Assembly: GCF_030718205.1 (NCBI RefSeq)
Contig: NZ_JAUZQF010000002.1
Location: 682,001-746,000 of the forward strand
Direction of reading: 5' to 3'
DNA: 64,000 bases
Source: Nonomuraea turcica
Lineage (GTDB): Bacteria; Actinomycetota; Actinomycetes; Streptosporangiales; Streptosporangiaceae
Numbering within the stretch: position 1 is the stretch's first letter; every line of letters begins with the position of its first letter. The position numbers were made by a program, and so were the translations under genes. Under the pieces are notes generated by a model, which was not told the origin of the DNA, ran no database searches, and worked only from the letters and a program-made list of their open reading frames with translations. Shown here piece after piece: positions 26,101 through 34,141 of the stretch.

Positions 26101-28482
26101 GTCACCGCGATCCGGCTCCGGGCCTCCTCGGGCGGCGCCGGCGGGACCGTACAGGTCCGGGCGGGCAACCCGGAGACCGGCACGCTGGTCGGCTCGGTCG
26201 ACGTGACACCCACCGGCGGCTGGCAGACGTTCACCGACGTCACACTCAACCTGACCAGCCCACCGACCGAAAGCGGACCGCTGTACTTCGTGGTGCGCAA
26301 GCCGGCGAGCGCGGCCGACAACGCCTACCTGGCCAACTTCAACTGGGTCGACTTCATCGGCAAGGGCGCCACGGACAACCAGCATCCGGTCGTGACCGCG
26401 ACGGCGACCCCGGCGACGGGCGTAGCCCCGCTGAAGGTCGACTTCAAGGCGACGGCCACCGACCCCGAAGGCGACCCGATCACCTACAAGTGGAACTTCG
26501 GGGTGAACGGTGCGCCGGAGCCCACCACCGCCGACGCGAGCCACACCTACACCGCGCCGGGCACCTACACGGCCGTGGTGACCGTGTCCGACGACAAGGG
26601 CGCGTCGGCCACCGCCCAAGTCCCGATCAAGGTGGACGCGCCGGCCACGGTGTGCTTCACCGGCCGTTCCGACGACTTCCTGGGGAACCAGCTCGACCGT
26701 GACCGCTGGTCGGTCATCCGGGAGAACCAGGACCTCAAGGTCGCGGACGGCAAGCTCGTGATCCCGACCTCGACCACCGACATCTACAGCACGGGCGGCA
26801 ACACGCCGAACATCGTGGTGCAGCCGGCTCCGTCGGGTGCCTGGACCGCCACCGCCAAGCTCACGCTGGACGCGCGTGACGCGTACCAGCAGGCGGGCCT
26901 GATCATCTACGGCGACGACGACAACTACGCCAAGATGGTGCTCCAGGCGCGCTCGACCTCGGGCTCCAACCACGCGAGCCGCATCTTCCAGTTCATCCGG
27001 GAGGAGAACGCCGCCCCGAACGAGGTGTCGCAGAGCAACACCGCCAACCTTGGGGACTCCTACCCCGACACGGTGTACGTGCGGTTCGTCAGCGACGGCA
27101 CCAACATCACCGCCCACTACTCCTCGGACGGCACCACGTTCACCGCGATGCCGCAGACCAAGTCGCTCACCGGGATCACCAACCCGAAGATCGGCCTGCT
27201 CTCGCTGGCCGGGGCCAACCACCCGGTGGTGGACGCGTCCTTCGACTGGTTCCACATCACGCCGGACGACAAGGCGACCGGGCCCGAACCGAACGACGAG
27301 TTCGACGGCACCGCGCTCGACGCCTGCCGCTGGAACGCGATCGTGCGCCCCGACGCCACCGCGGCGCGCGTGAGCAACGGCAAGCTGGAGCTGGACACCA
27401 CGAAGGGTGACATCTACGGGACCGACAACAGCGGCCCGAAGAACCTCATCCTGCAGCCGGCCCCGAGCGGCGACTGGACGCTGGAGACCAAGGTGGACGC
27501 CTCGGCACTCAACGAGCAGTACCAGCAGGGCGGCCTGATGGTGTACGCCGGCGACGACGACTACGTCAAGCTCGACTTCCTCACCACCAACTCCGCGGGG
27601 TCGACGGTGACGCGGAGCATCGAACTGCGCAGCGAGGTCGGCGGCACCGTGCAGAACCCGCAGCCGCAGGTGAACAACCTCACCACCGGCGTGTGGTGGC
27701 TGCGGCTGAAGAAGGAAAGCAACACCTTCACCGGCTCCTACTCCTCCGACGGCCAGACCTGGACGAATCTCTCCGCGACGGTGGAGAACAGCGCGGTGGC
27801 CACCGGCGCCAAGGCCGGCGTGTACACCATCGGCACCAACCAGTCGGCGTCGAAGACGGTCACGTTCGACTACTTCCACCTGACCAAGGGAGCGTCGGGC
27901 GAGGACAAGACCGCGCCGGTGACGACGGCGACGACCGATCCGGAGCAGCCGCCGGCGGGCGGCGCGTTCACCGGTCCGGTCTCGGTCACGCTGAAGGCCG
28001 CCGACGAGGACGGCGGCAGCGGGGTCGACAAGACCGAGTACCAGCTCGACGGCGGCGACTGGACCGCCTACACCGGACCGGTCACCGTGACCGGCGACGG
28101 GCAGCACCAGCTGCGGTACCGCTCGGCCGACAAGGCGGGCAACGTCGAGGTGGCCAAGACGCTGACGCTGACCATCTCGGCGTCCTCGTCGCAGGTCAAG
28201 CTGACGGTCTCCGCCTCGTCCCGCTGCATCGGCACCTCGGCGTACGTGGCGGTCACGGCCGTCAACGGCTCCGACGTGCCGGCGACGGTGACGCTGACCA
28301 CCCCGTTCGGTTCGAAGACCGTGGCCGACGTGGCCCCGGGCAAGCAGGCGTACCAGTCCTTCAACAGCCGGGCCGGGCAGATCGACGCGGGCACGGTGAC
28401 CGTGAAGGGGACCGCGACGATCGGCGGCGAGCAGGTCACCTCGTCGTACGACGCCACCTATCCGGCGGTCAGCTGCCGCTGA
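23188..28482 (+). CDS. Giant secreted ThuA - glucose/sorbosone dehydrogenase - PKD - CBM protein
   Basis: 1764-residue exported multidomain protein. ATG 23188 follows AGGAAAGG; a long Tat/Sec-like signal (RRPRRRTATTMALALVAPFV) ends near AEAATA. Domains: ThuA-like fold about 59-280 (VLVFSKTTGFRHDS, GVHAAADSGYNW); GSDH-type propeller about 288-714 (CCHHGGGLVMDPKTGNLWLG, GMGLRNPFRIGLD); PKD about 718-805; linker domain 806-915; CBM6-type about 915-1055 (QDGDWWSFDPV); second PKD about 1066-1150; two related concanavalin-like domains about 1156-1361 and 1368-1568, both with NLVLQPAPSG-like or NIVVQPAPSG motifs; an OmpL47-type domain about 1573-1664; a C-terminal domain with two cysteines. Probable role: extracellular binding and oxidation of a polysaccharide-derived sugar. 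A hairpin terminator follows. Confidence 0.9.
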   Translation: MSPRHRTWARLLNAALPARGRRPRRRTATTMALALVAPFVTLLAAPVSAEAATAAEPAFKVLVFSKTTGFRHDSIPEGIAAVQKLGQENNFAVDTTEDSTLFTDQNLAQYKAVVFMSTTGDPLGTQDQKDAFQRYIQSGGGFVGVHAAADSGYNWAWYGKLVGAYFKQHPAIQQATVKVEDPAHPSTKDLPTTWTRTDEWYDYQANPRGTVHVLTSMDEKSYTGATMGADHPNTWCQDYDGGRSWYTGLGHLKENYSEPNFLKLLLGGIQTAAGAVKADCSASQSSSFEKVTLDDNTSNPMMVDVAKDGRVFYIDRLGEVKIIKPAGGTVTAAKLNVFTANESGLLGLALDPGFDSNHWVYLYYSPTGTNVDRLSRFTVTGDTLDVTSEKKILDVPVQRAECCHHGGGLVMDPKTGNLWLGTGDNTNPFASDGYTPIDEQSGRSSWDAQRTAGNTNSLSGKLLRIHPEADGTYTIPSGNLFAPGTAKTKPEIYGMGLRNPFRIGLDPKTGNIMLGEYGPDANSASATRGPQNTVEWNLVSKPGNLGWPYCVGNNTPYVDYDFATRQSGSPFNCAAPVNDSPNNDGLTSLPPVIPATIWYHYAADPQNFPELSGGAPMGGPVYRSDPNLQSDVKWPAYWDGKAVFGEWNNDKVWSFQLDETGTKLVEMNPILGSLTFKKPMDMKFGPDGALYMIEWGSGFGGDNADSGIYRIEYAKGTRPPIARATADKTDGPLPLAVKFSSEGSRDPDGKTLTYAWDLDGDGDTDSTDPNPAFTYEEGGDYSVVLTVKTPDGKTATASVSISAGNTRPTVKVDVPPNGAFFEFGDQVKFKVTVTDAEDGTIDCEKVKIQAILGHDSHPHPLDQLMGCEGTLQTKQAGHGEYDNLFYAIEASYTDGGANGAGPLTGRGQIILQPKRKQAEHYSQTGRVADGKGTDTAGVQAETTTDTQGGNQHIAFVQDGDWWSFDPVSLSNVTAIRLRASSGGAGGTVQVRAGNPETGTLVGSVDVTPTGGWQTFTDVTLNLTSPPTESGPLYFVVRKPASAADNAYLANFNWVDFIGKGATDNQHPVVTATATPATGVAPLKVDFKATATDPEGDPITYKWNFGVNGAPEPTTADASHTYTAPGTYTAVVTVSDDKGASATAQVPIKVDAPATVCFTGRSDDFLGNQLDRDRWSVIRENQDLKVADGKLVIPTSTTDIYSTGGNTPNIVVQPAPSGAWTATAKLTLDARDAYQQAGLIIYGDDDNYAKMVLQARSTSGSNHASRIFQFIREENAAPNEVSQSNTANLGDSYPDTVYVRFVSDGTNITAHYSSDGTTFTAMPQTKSLTGITNPKIGLLSLAGANHPVVDASFDWFHITPDDKATGPEPNDEFDGTALDACRWNAIVRPDATAARVSNGKLELDTTKGDIYGTDNSGPKNLILQPAPSGDWTLETKVDASALNEQYQQGGLMVYAGDDDYVKLDFLTTNSAGSTVTRSIELRSEVGGTVQNPQPQVNNLTTGVWWLRLKKESNTFTGSYSSDGQTWTNLSATVENSAVATGAKAGVYTIGTNQSASKTVTFDYFHLTKGASGEDKTAPVTTATTDPEQPPAGGAFTGPVSVTLKAADEDGGSGVDKTEYQLDGGDWTAYTGPVTVTGDGQHQLRYRSADKAGNVEVAKTLTLTISASSSQVKLTVSASSRCIGTSAYVAVTAVNGSDVPATVTLTTPFGSKTVADVAPGKQAYQSFNSRAGQIDAGTVTVKGTATIGGEQVTSSYDATYPAVSCR

Positions 28483-28536
28483 CCGCACCGGCGGTGACCA
28501 CGGTCCAGGCGATCGGGACACCGCCCTAGCAGAACC

Positions 28537-28568
28537 GGGGCCGGCCGGCCGATCAGCCGACCGGCCCT
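28537..28568 (+). terminator. Stem-loop after the giant ThuA gene
   Basis: Arms GGGCCGGCCGGC (28538-28549) and GCCGACCGGCCC (28556-28567) pair with one mismatch around CGATCA, 55 bases after the stop and 25 before the next start. A GC-rich terminator without U-tract; partial read-through into the surface cluster remains possible. Confidence 0.65.
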
Positions 28569-28592
28569 GCCCCCCATACATGGAGCAAAGAC

Positions 28593-29228
28593 ATGAAATT
28601 CAACAGGACTACGCAGCTAATCGCCGCAGCGGTGCTCGGTGTCGCACTCGCCGGCGTCGGCGTGGTCGGTCCCGCGGTGGCGGACGACGACCCCGACAAC
28701 GGCATCGACGTGTCGGTGACGATCGAGCCCAACACCACTCCCGGTCAGGTGTCCATGACCGTCGCCGACAACGGCGGAGTGTCCCTACAGGAGGACGGAT
28801 CCAACGCCGCCGCCCGCCAGTTCGTCGGCACCCTGCCGACGGTCACGGTGACCGACAGCCGCCGTCCCGAGGAGATCCCCGCCGGTGACTTCTGGGCGGT
28901 CGTCGGCCAGGCCAGTCAGTTCACCGCGACGAGCGGTTCCGCGCCGCCCATCGGCCCGCAGTACCTGGGCTGGCGGCCGCGCCTGCTGAGCGACTCCTCC
29001 ACCGGGGCGGTGGCGGCCGGTGAGCCCGTCTCCAGTGTCATCTCCGACGGCTCCGGAGCGCCCACCGTCGGTCTGCAGGGCCAGGAACTGCTGGTGTCGA
29101 CGGCGAACTCCGCCGACGAGATCGGCACCTGGCAGGTCAACGCCGACCTCGCCCTGCGGACGCCCGTCGACGTCGCCGCAGGCGAGTACCACTCGACCGT
29201 GACGCTTTCGCTGTTCAACCAGTCCTGA
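28593..29228 (+). CDS. Secreted WxL-like surface protein
   Basis: 211-residue exported protein. ATG 28593 with a purine-rich stretch (GGAGCAAAG) upstream; signal peptide LIAAAVLGVALAGVGVVGPAVA then mature DDDPDNGIDVSVTIEP. The pattern is that of small WxL-type surface proteins: a beta-rich body with PTVTVTDSRR, GDFWAVVGQASQFTATSG and a C-terminal WQVNADLALRTPVDVAAGEY followed by STVTLSLF. The strict WxL tryptophan motifs are only partly present. The next gene encodes a DUF916-like protein, the usual WxL partner, which supports the assignment. Likely non-covalently attached to the cell wall and possibly to a polymer. Confidence 0.6.
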   Translation: MKFNRTTQLIAAAVLGVALAGVGVVGPAVADDDPDNGIDVSVTIEPNTTPGQVSMTVADNGGVSLQEDGSNAAARQFVGTLPTVTVTDSRRPEEIPAGDFWAVVGQASQFTATSGSAPPIGPQYLGWRPRLLSDSSTGAVAAGEPVSSVISDGSGAPTVGLQGQELLVSTANSADEIGTWQVNADLALRTPVDVAAGEYHSTVTLSLFNQS

Positions 29229-29327
29229 TCCGGAGGCAGGACGCCATCGCCCGCTGTGGGCGTCCCGGGACGTGTGCCTGGCCGGCGCACGTCCCGGACA
29301 CCCACGATGAGACTGGAGACACCTCTG

Positions 29328-30353
29328 TTGACCACAAGCCGTTCGCGAGGCACCCTCGCCCGCCTCGCCGTCCTGCACGCTGTCGGCGTGACCCTGCTGG
29401 TCGCCATGGTGGCGTTCGCGACGCCGTCCCACGCCGATACCACCTGGTCGGTGGTGCCGGCCAACGCCGACGGTCCCGACGGCCGCAGCGTCATCGACCT
29501 CGAACTCGCCGGCGGACAGCAGGTGGTCGAGCATGTGGCGGTCATCAACCGCTCCACCCAGCCGGTCGACTTCGCGATCGACGCCAACGACGGCTACCTG
29601 ACCTCCAAGGGTTACTTCGACATGCGTCCCTCGGACGCCACACCGACCGACGGCGGCGCCTGGATAGCGGTTCCCGAGAAGGTGACCATCGCCGCCGGGG
29701 CCACCTCCGTCGTGCCGGTGACGGTGTCGATCCCCCAGAACGCGACGCCCGGGGATCACCCCGCGGGTGTGACCGCGTCCCTGGAGACCGTCTCCGGTCA
29801 GGTACGGGTCCAGAACCGGGTGGGCGTCCGCCTGAACATCCGCGTCACTGGCGACTATGTGGCCAAGGTCGCCGTGACCGACGTGCGGGCCGAGTACACA
29901 GGGTCGTGGAACCCCTTCGCCGCGGGATCCGTCGAGGTGACCTACACCGTGGCCAACGTCGGCAACGTCCGGCTGGTCACGGACAACCGGGTTCTGACGT
30001 CCACGTTCGTGGGTGAGAGCAGCTGGAGTGACCCGTCCGCGGCCAAGGCCAGGGAACTCATGCCGGGCGGCAGCCGCACGTTCGTCGCACGAGTGCCCGG
30101 CGCCTGGCCGCTGGGGCCCATCGGCACGACGGTCACGGCGATCCCCTCACCCACGGGCAAGCCGCTTCCGGGCGTCACCGCCGAGCGGGTGGCGATCGAC
30201 ACCACGGTCTGGGCCCCGCCGTGGCCGCAGCTCGGCCTCCTCGCCCTCCTTGTCCTCGCCTTCCTCGCCATCCGGCTGATCGCCGCCCGGCGCCGCAGGC
30301 GTATCGAAAAGCTGATCATGCTTGCCAGCCGAGGTGCGCCTCAGGAGGCGTGA
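29328..30353 (+). CDS. DUF916-like (WxL-interacting type) membrane-anchored protein
   Basis: 341-residue cell-surface protein with a signal peptide (LHAVGVTLLVAMVAFATPSHA), an extracellular two-domain beta region, one C-terminal membrane helix (LGLLALLVLAFLAIRLIA) and a basic tail RRRRRIEKL-like on the inside. TTG 29328 is chosen because GGAG lies 9 bases upstream; ATG 29307 is possible but has no ribosome site. DUF916-type features: VDLELAGG-like opening (IDLELAGGQQVVEHVAVINR), VDFAIDANDGYLT, WIAVPEKVTIAAGAT and VPVTVSIPQNATPGDHPAGV. It would hold the preceding WxL-like protein at the membrane. Confidence 0.75.
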   Translation: MTTSRSRGTLARLAVLHAVGVTLLVAMVAFATPSHADTTWSVVPANADGPDGRSVIDLELAGGQQVVEHVAVINRSTQPVDFAIDANDGYLTSKGYFDMRPSDATPTDGGAWIAVPEKVTIAAGATSVVPVTVSIPQNATPGDHPAGVTASLETVSGQVRVQNRVGVRLNIRVTGDYVAKVAVTDVRAEYTGSWNPFAAGSVEVTYTVANVGNVRLVTDNRVLTSTFVGESSWSDPSAAKARELMPGGSRTFVARVPGAWPLGPIGTTVTAIPSPTGKPLPGVTAERVAIDTTVWAPPWPQLGLLALLVLAFLAIRLIAARRRRRIEKLIMLASRGAPQEA

Positions 30354-30388
30354 GCACCATCGACATCCGCCCTTAGGAGGTGGCCACC

Positions 30389-31060
30389 ATTAACCGACTC
30401 AGGCAACCGCCCCCGGTACAGCGTGCGATGCGGGGCCGCGTGCTCGCCCTCATGGTCGCGTTCACGCTCGGCGCGATCGTCGCCGGCGGTGTGGTGTTCG
30501 GCATGACCCGGCCGAGCTCGATCGAGCAGACGGCCGATCGCCTCCGTGCCGAGGCCGCCCTCCGCGACAAGACGCAGATCAAGACCCTGACGGAGCTGGC
30601 CCGCAGCACGCGGGCCCGGCTCGTCCCCGTGCTCGACGGGCTGGGCCGGGCCATGCCCCCCGACGGCACCGCGGGGCCCGTCGCGGTGACCGCCGCCGAC
30701 GTCCGGACCTGGCAGCAGGCGGCCGCCGCGGCCGTCCAAGGCTTCGCCGACCCGCCGTCCGGTGAGACCGCCACCAACGTGGCGCGGTCGAGTCTCGCCT
30801 CCGCCGTACGGCAGATCGCCACGACCGTGGACACCTACGCGGCCGCGCGGGACCTCACCGGACCGGCCCGCACCGCCGCCATCGACCTGGCCGTACGGCA
30901 ACGCGCCGACGCGCTCTTCACCTGGTCGATCGGAGCCACCGCTCTCGACGCCGTGAACATCGACGCGGGCTACGGCCACCAGCACGTGTTCCTACCGACA
31001 TCACCCGGCGAAGGGGCGCTCACCCCCGACACCGAACCCGAGGGGAGTCACCACTCGTGA
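30389..31060 (+). CDS. Single-pass membrane protein of the WxL-like cluster, unknown function
   Basis: About 223 residues. A textbook AGGAGG at 30375-30380 is followed 8 bases later by ATT at 30389 (INRLRQPPPVQ), suggesting a rare ATT start; the in-frame GTG at 30380 overlaps the ribosome site itself, and the next ATG is 30428. One N-terminal membrane helix (VLALMVAFTLGAIVAGGVVFG) is followed by a long outside helical region rich in Ala, Arg and Thr (SIEQTADRLRAEAAL, RSSLASAVRQIATTVDTYAA) and a histidine-containing end (GYGHQHVFLP). I do not recognise the family. The stop overlaps the next gene's GTG. Confidence 0.7.
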   Translation: MNRLRQPPPVQRAMRGRVLALMVAFTLGAIVAGGVVFGMTRPSSIEQTADRLRAEAALRDKTQIKTLTELARSTRARLVPVLDGLGRAMPPDGTAGPVAVTAADVRTWQQAAAAAVQGFADPPSGETATNVARSSLASAVRQIATTVDTYAAARDLTGPARTAAIDLAVRQRADALFTWSIGATALDAVNIDAGYGHQHVFLPTSPGEGALTPDTEPEGSHHS

Positions 31061-31641
31061 AAAAGGCACCGGCATACGTCCTCACCGTCCTGCTGGCCGG
31101 GCTCGCGCTGGTGCTCGGTGCACCGGCGGCCTCCGCCCACGGCGGACCCATCAAGCTGGAGGTGACGGGAGACGGCGCCGACAACGTCAACGTGCTGGTG
31201 ACGTACAAGAAGGACGGCCATCCCGTCACGGAGATCGTCGAGGCGACGCTGACCGCGACCTCGGCCGACGGCCGGTCCTTCGGCCCGGTGCCGCTCAGGT
31301 CGGCGAGCGAGGGCCAGAACGTCTACCGCTCCGCCGAGCCGCTGCCGAGCGGGGAGTGGCGGGTCACCGTGACCGCGACCGAACCCTCCAAGGCGAAAGC
31401 GACGGTGAAGGTGAAGGCTGGCGTGGTCGCCGCCGCGCCCGTGACCGCGACCCCTCCCACACCGGACCAGGCGACGGCGCCCGCGCAGAACAAGGCCGCC
31501 GCGGCGACGACCGTGGTGGACGACGAAGGCGCGATGGGGACTCCCCTCAAGATCGGCATCATCGTACTCGCGGCGCTGGCCGCCCTCGTGGCCTGGATCG
31601 GCCTCGCCTGGCGGCACAACCGCGTGGGCGTCCGGCGCTGA
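31057..31641 (+). CDS. Exported Ig-like protein with C-terminal membrane anchor (CopC/YtkA-like)
   Basis: 194 residues, GTG 31057 overlapping the preceding stop (GTGA), ribosome site GAGGGGAG. Signal peptide YVLTVLLAGLALVLGAPAASA cleaved before HGGPIKLEV, giving a mature N-terminal histidine as in CopC-like proteins. A small beta-sandwich (VNVLVTYKKDGHPVTEIVEA, VTVTATEPSKAKATVKVKA), then an Ala/Pro/Thr linker and a membrane helix (IGIIVLAALAALVAWIGLAW) with a short basic inside tail. Last gene of the four-gene surface cluster. Copper binding is possible from the N-terminal HGG but unproven. Confidence 0.75.
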   Translation: MKKAPAYVLTVLLAGLALVLGAPAASAHGGPIKLEVTGDGADNVNVLVTYKKDGHPVTEIVEATLTATSADGRSFGPVPLRSASEGQNVYRSAEPLPSGEWRVTVTATEPSKAKATVKVKAGVVAAAPVTATPPTPDQATAPAQNKAAAATTVVDDEGAMGTPLKIGIIVLAALAALVAWIGLAWRHNRVGVRR

Positions 31642-31885
31642 AGGACCTCAACGACGCCCGTACGACGGTGCCGGCAGGGGCCGGGAAGCGCCCAGGGACG
31701 GTGGAGGCGGGCACCTCCGGCGGGAGGACTGTGGTCGGCCATCGGGCCGCCTTCCATCCATGCGTGCCCCTTTACCCTGCCAGCTGTGAGGGGCCGAGGA
31801 AGGAGCGATCAGGCGGGTGGCCACCCGGCCACGGCGACCAGGCACCTGACGAATATGACGAGCCACAACGGCAAAGGCACGCACC

Positions 31886-32449
31886 TCACAACGACACGTT
31901 CGCGCCCTCCAGCACGCGCATGAAGGCACGCGACCATTCAGGCAGGTCCGGCCAGCCACGACAAGAGACCATCGCGCCGTCCACCACGTCGGGGGCGTCC
32001 ACGAAGGTCGCACCGGCCATCTCCATGTCGGTCCTCAACGGCGGGAACGCCGCCGTGGTACGGCCGCGCAGCAGGCCAAGCGCGGCCGGCACCTGCGGGC
32101 CGTGGCAAATCGTGCCCACCGGCAGGCCGCGCTCGAAGAAGTAGTACACGATCCGGGCGACGTCGGGATCGGTGCGGATGTACTCCGGCGCGCGGCCGCC
32201 CGGGATCACCAGCGCCTGGTACTCCTCGGGGTGCACGTCGGCGAACGCAAGATCCACCGGCAGCTGATGGCCGGGCTTCTCGGTGTAGGCGTCCCAGCCG
32301 GGCTCGAAGTCGTGGACCACCAGCTTTACCGCACGCGTAGTGGGGGCGGCCACGATCGCCTCATGGCCGCCTTCCCGGAGCCGGAAGACGGGGTACATGG
32401 AGTCCAGCTCTTCCGCCGCATCGCCGGTCAGAACAAGCACTCGGGCCAT
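31886..32449 (-). CDS. DJ-1/PfpI family protein
   Basis: 187-residue DJ-1/PfpI-superfamily protein, ATG 32449 preceded by AGGAGCGAG. The Rossmann-like start RVLVLTGDAAEELDSMYPVF and the nucleophile elbow TICHGPQV (Cys conserved) are clear, with the acidic PEYIRTDPDV region upstream. Members include deglycases, chaperones, glyoxalases and proteases; none can be chosen from sequence. It is a single-gene unit next to the TnpB-like element. The region between 31642 and 31885 holds no recognisable gene. Confidence 0.9.
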   Translation of the reverse strand: MARVLVLTGDAAEELDSMYPVFRLREGGHEAIVAAPTTRAVKLVVHDFEPGWDAYTEKPGHQLPVDLAFADVHPEEYQALVIPGGRAPEYIRTDPDVARIVYYFFERGLPVGTICHGPQVPAALGLLRGRTTAAFPPLRTDMEMAGATFVDAPDVVDGAMVSCRGWPDLPEWSRAFMRVLEGANVSL

Positions 32450-32495
32450 GACTCGCTCCTATTCTCCCACGGTGGACAGGAATGACAGACCGTTC

Positions 32496-34111
32496 CTAAG
32501 GACTGAGCATGAGTTGCAGGTGCTCAGCCGAACGCTCCGAACGGTGTTGAGCGTTCTGGTCGCCCGCGTTCTCGCCGTATCCGGGCGGCGCGGATCGTGT
32601 CCGTGGTCCGGGGATGCGGGGGCGGGGTCCCTCACGCCCGCAGGCGCCCGTTCGGGCCTGGACGGTCCGATGCCCCTGCCCATTACTCTGGTGAGCAGGG
32701 GGCGGTGCCGTCCGTCGCCGGATCGGGTGCCCGAGGGCGCGTCTGCCGATCGCCACGGCGGCCGCGTCGTGGCGGGTGGTCGCACGTTTTTTGCTGGTCA
32801 GTGGGGCCTGCCAGTGCTGGGCACCCCACTTGGAGGTGTAGGCCGGGTCGGCGGCGATGATGGCGATACCGGTGGCCTCGGCCATCGCGGTCAGCCGGGC
32901 GCGAAGCTTGCCGGTGGGCATGCCCGAGATGAGCTGGCGGAAGCGTTTGCGGTGGCCGTGCTTCTCCCGGGTTTTCTCGGCGGAGAAGTCCAGGTCTTCG
33001 ATGGCGATCGCTTTCACGCCGCAGGTCCGCGCCCAGTGCAGCAGCCGGGTCAGCGCGTGGCGGACCTGGGCGTCACGGTGCTCGGCCGAGCCACTCAGGT
33101 CGTAGGGAAAGTGCCGGGGATTGCCGATCGGGTTACCGTGGCTGTCCAGGCGCCAGGCGGCCAGGTGGTCGGCATTGGTATCCACGGCGATCACCCCGTG
33201 GGCGAGCGCAGCCGCCATGGGAGGGCCGGGGCCGGTGGGATCTGCCAGGAGGCGGTGACGTACCAGCGCCCGCGCTGCACATCCAGGTGGATGCGGTAGG
33301 CCACGGCCCGGTTGGCTTCGATCCGATCGGCCCATTCGGTGCCCCGGTGCGCGAAGGCCACCCTGGCGGCGAGGATGTAGCGGCCGTGTGGCGCGTTGGC
33401 CAGATGCACCAGCGGGGCGGGCAGCCGGATCGACACCTCCCCATCGAAGGTGATGCGGATGGTCTCGTTGCCGTACCGCTTGCCGGACTCGCCGTCCGCG
33501 GCCAGGAACCAGCGTGCGGCCTGCCATTTCTGCAGCCATTCGGTCTCGGTCAGGCCGGCGGCGTCCAGGTGGTGCCGGGTGCGGGCCAGGCGTTTGCCGC
33601 CCCGCACGATGTGTACGATCCCGGCCTGCTGGTCGGCCTTCTCCCGCTGCAGCCGGTCGGTCAGCACGCGCAGGCGGCGACTCTTGGCGTGCCACTCCTG
33701 CGCCGAGCGGTAACCACCCGGGCCCTTCCGGCTTCCCTTCTCACCCACCGGAAGCGACAGCCGATGCTCGATGGTGGCGATCGCGGCTTCCAGATCGGCG
33801 ATGTGCGCGGCCTGGCAACGCCGGGCCAGCGCCCACTGATCGTGGCTGGCCTTCGTGATCGCCCCGGCCCACCGCGACGACGACAACACCGTCAGCTCGC
33901 GCTTGCGCACCGCCCACGTCTGGTTGTCGTGCTCCAGCCCATCAGCGCATCGCGTCTTCAAATCACCGCAGGCCAGCGCGCCAAGATGCGCGCCCACCAG
34001 GCGCAGCACCTGCTCATCAGCGGCCGCGAGGTTCTTGAGCCGGTCCCGGACGGCCACCCCGGACGGACCGCCAGCGACGAACGGCGCCTCGATCGCGCGC
34101 AATTCACTCAT
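32496..34111 (-). pseudogene. TnpB-like RuvC nuclease gene broken by one frameshift
   Basis: A protein of about 535 residues split into two frames. Start at ATG 34111 (MSELRAIEAPFVAGG). The first frame holds the basic helical N-terminal region (KGPGGYRSAQEWHAKSRRLR) and the wedge (ETIRITFDGEVSIRLPAPLV), then stops at 33191. The second frame takes over near 33216-33240 with the RuvC domain: first Asp in GVIAVDTNADHLAAW, Glu in AIAIEDLDFS, last Asp in TRHDAAAVAIGRRAL. Between them PAYTSKWGAQHWQAPLTS stands where ordinary TnpB has a zinc ribbon with four cysteines; none is visible. The catalytic acids are intact, so only a single-base indel separates it from an open gene. Confidence 0.75.
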
Positions 34112-34141
34112 GCGCCGCACGCTCCCACTCGAGGCCGGCAC

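Noticed and set aside
24820..28581. A 1253-codon open frame on the minus strand
   Set aside because: It lies opposite the giant ThuA gene. GC-rich DNA leaves antisense frames open; the product is low-complexity Gly/Arg/Val with no domain and no ribosome site.
33216..33240. Programmed frameshift in the TnpB-like gene
   Set aside because: No classic slippery heptamer and stimulatory structure were recognised; a simple indel is more likely, especially since another G-run indel occurs in the window.
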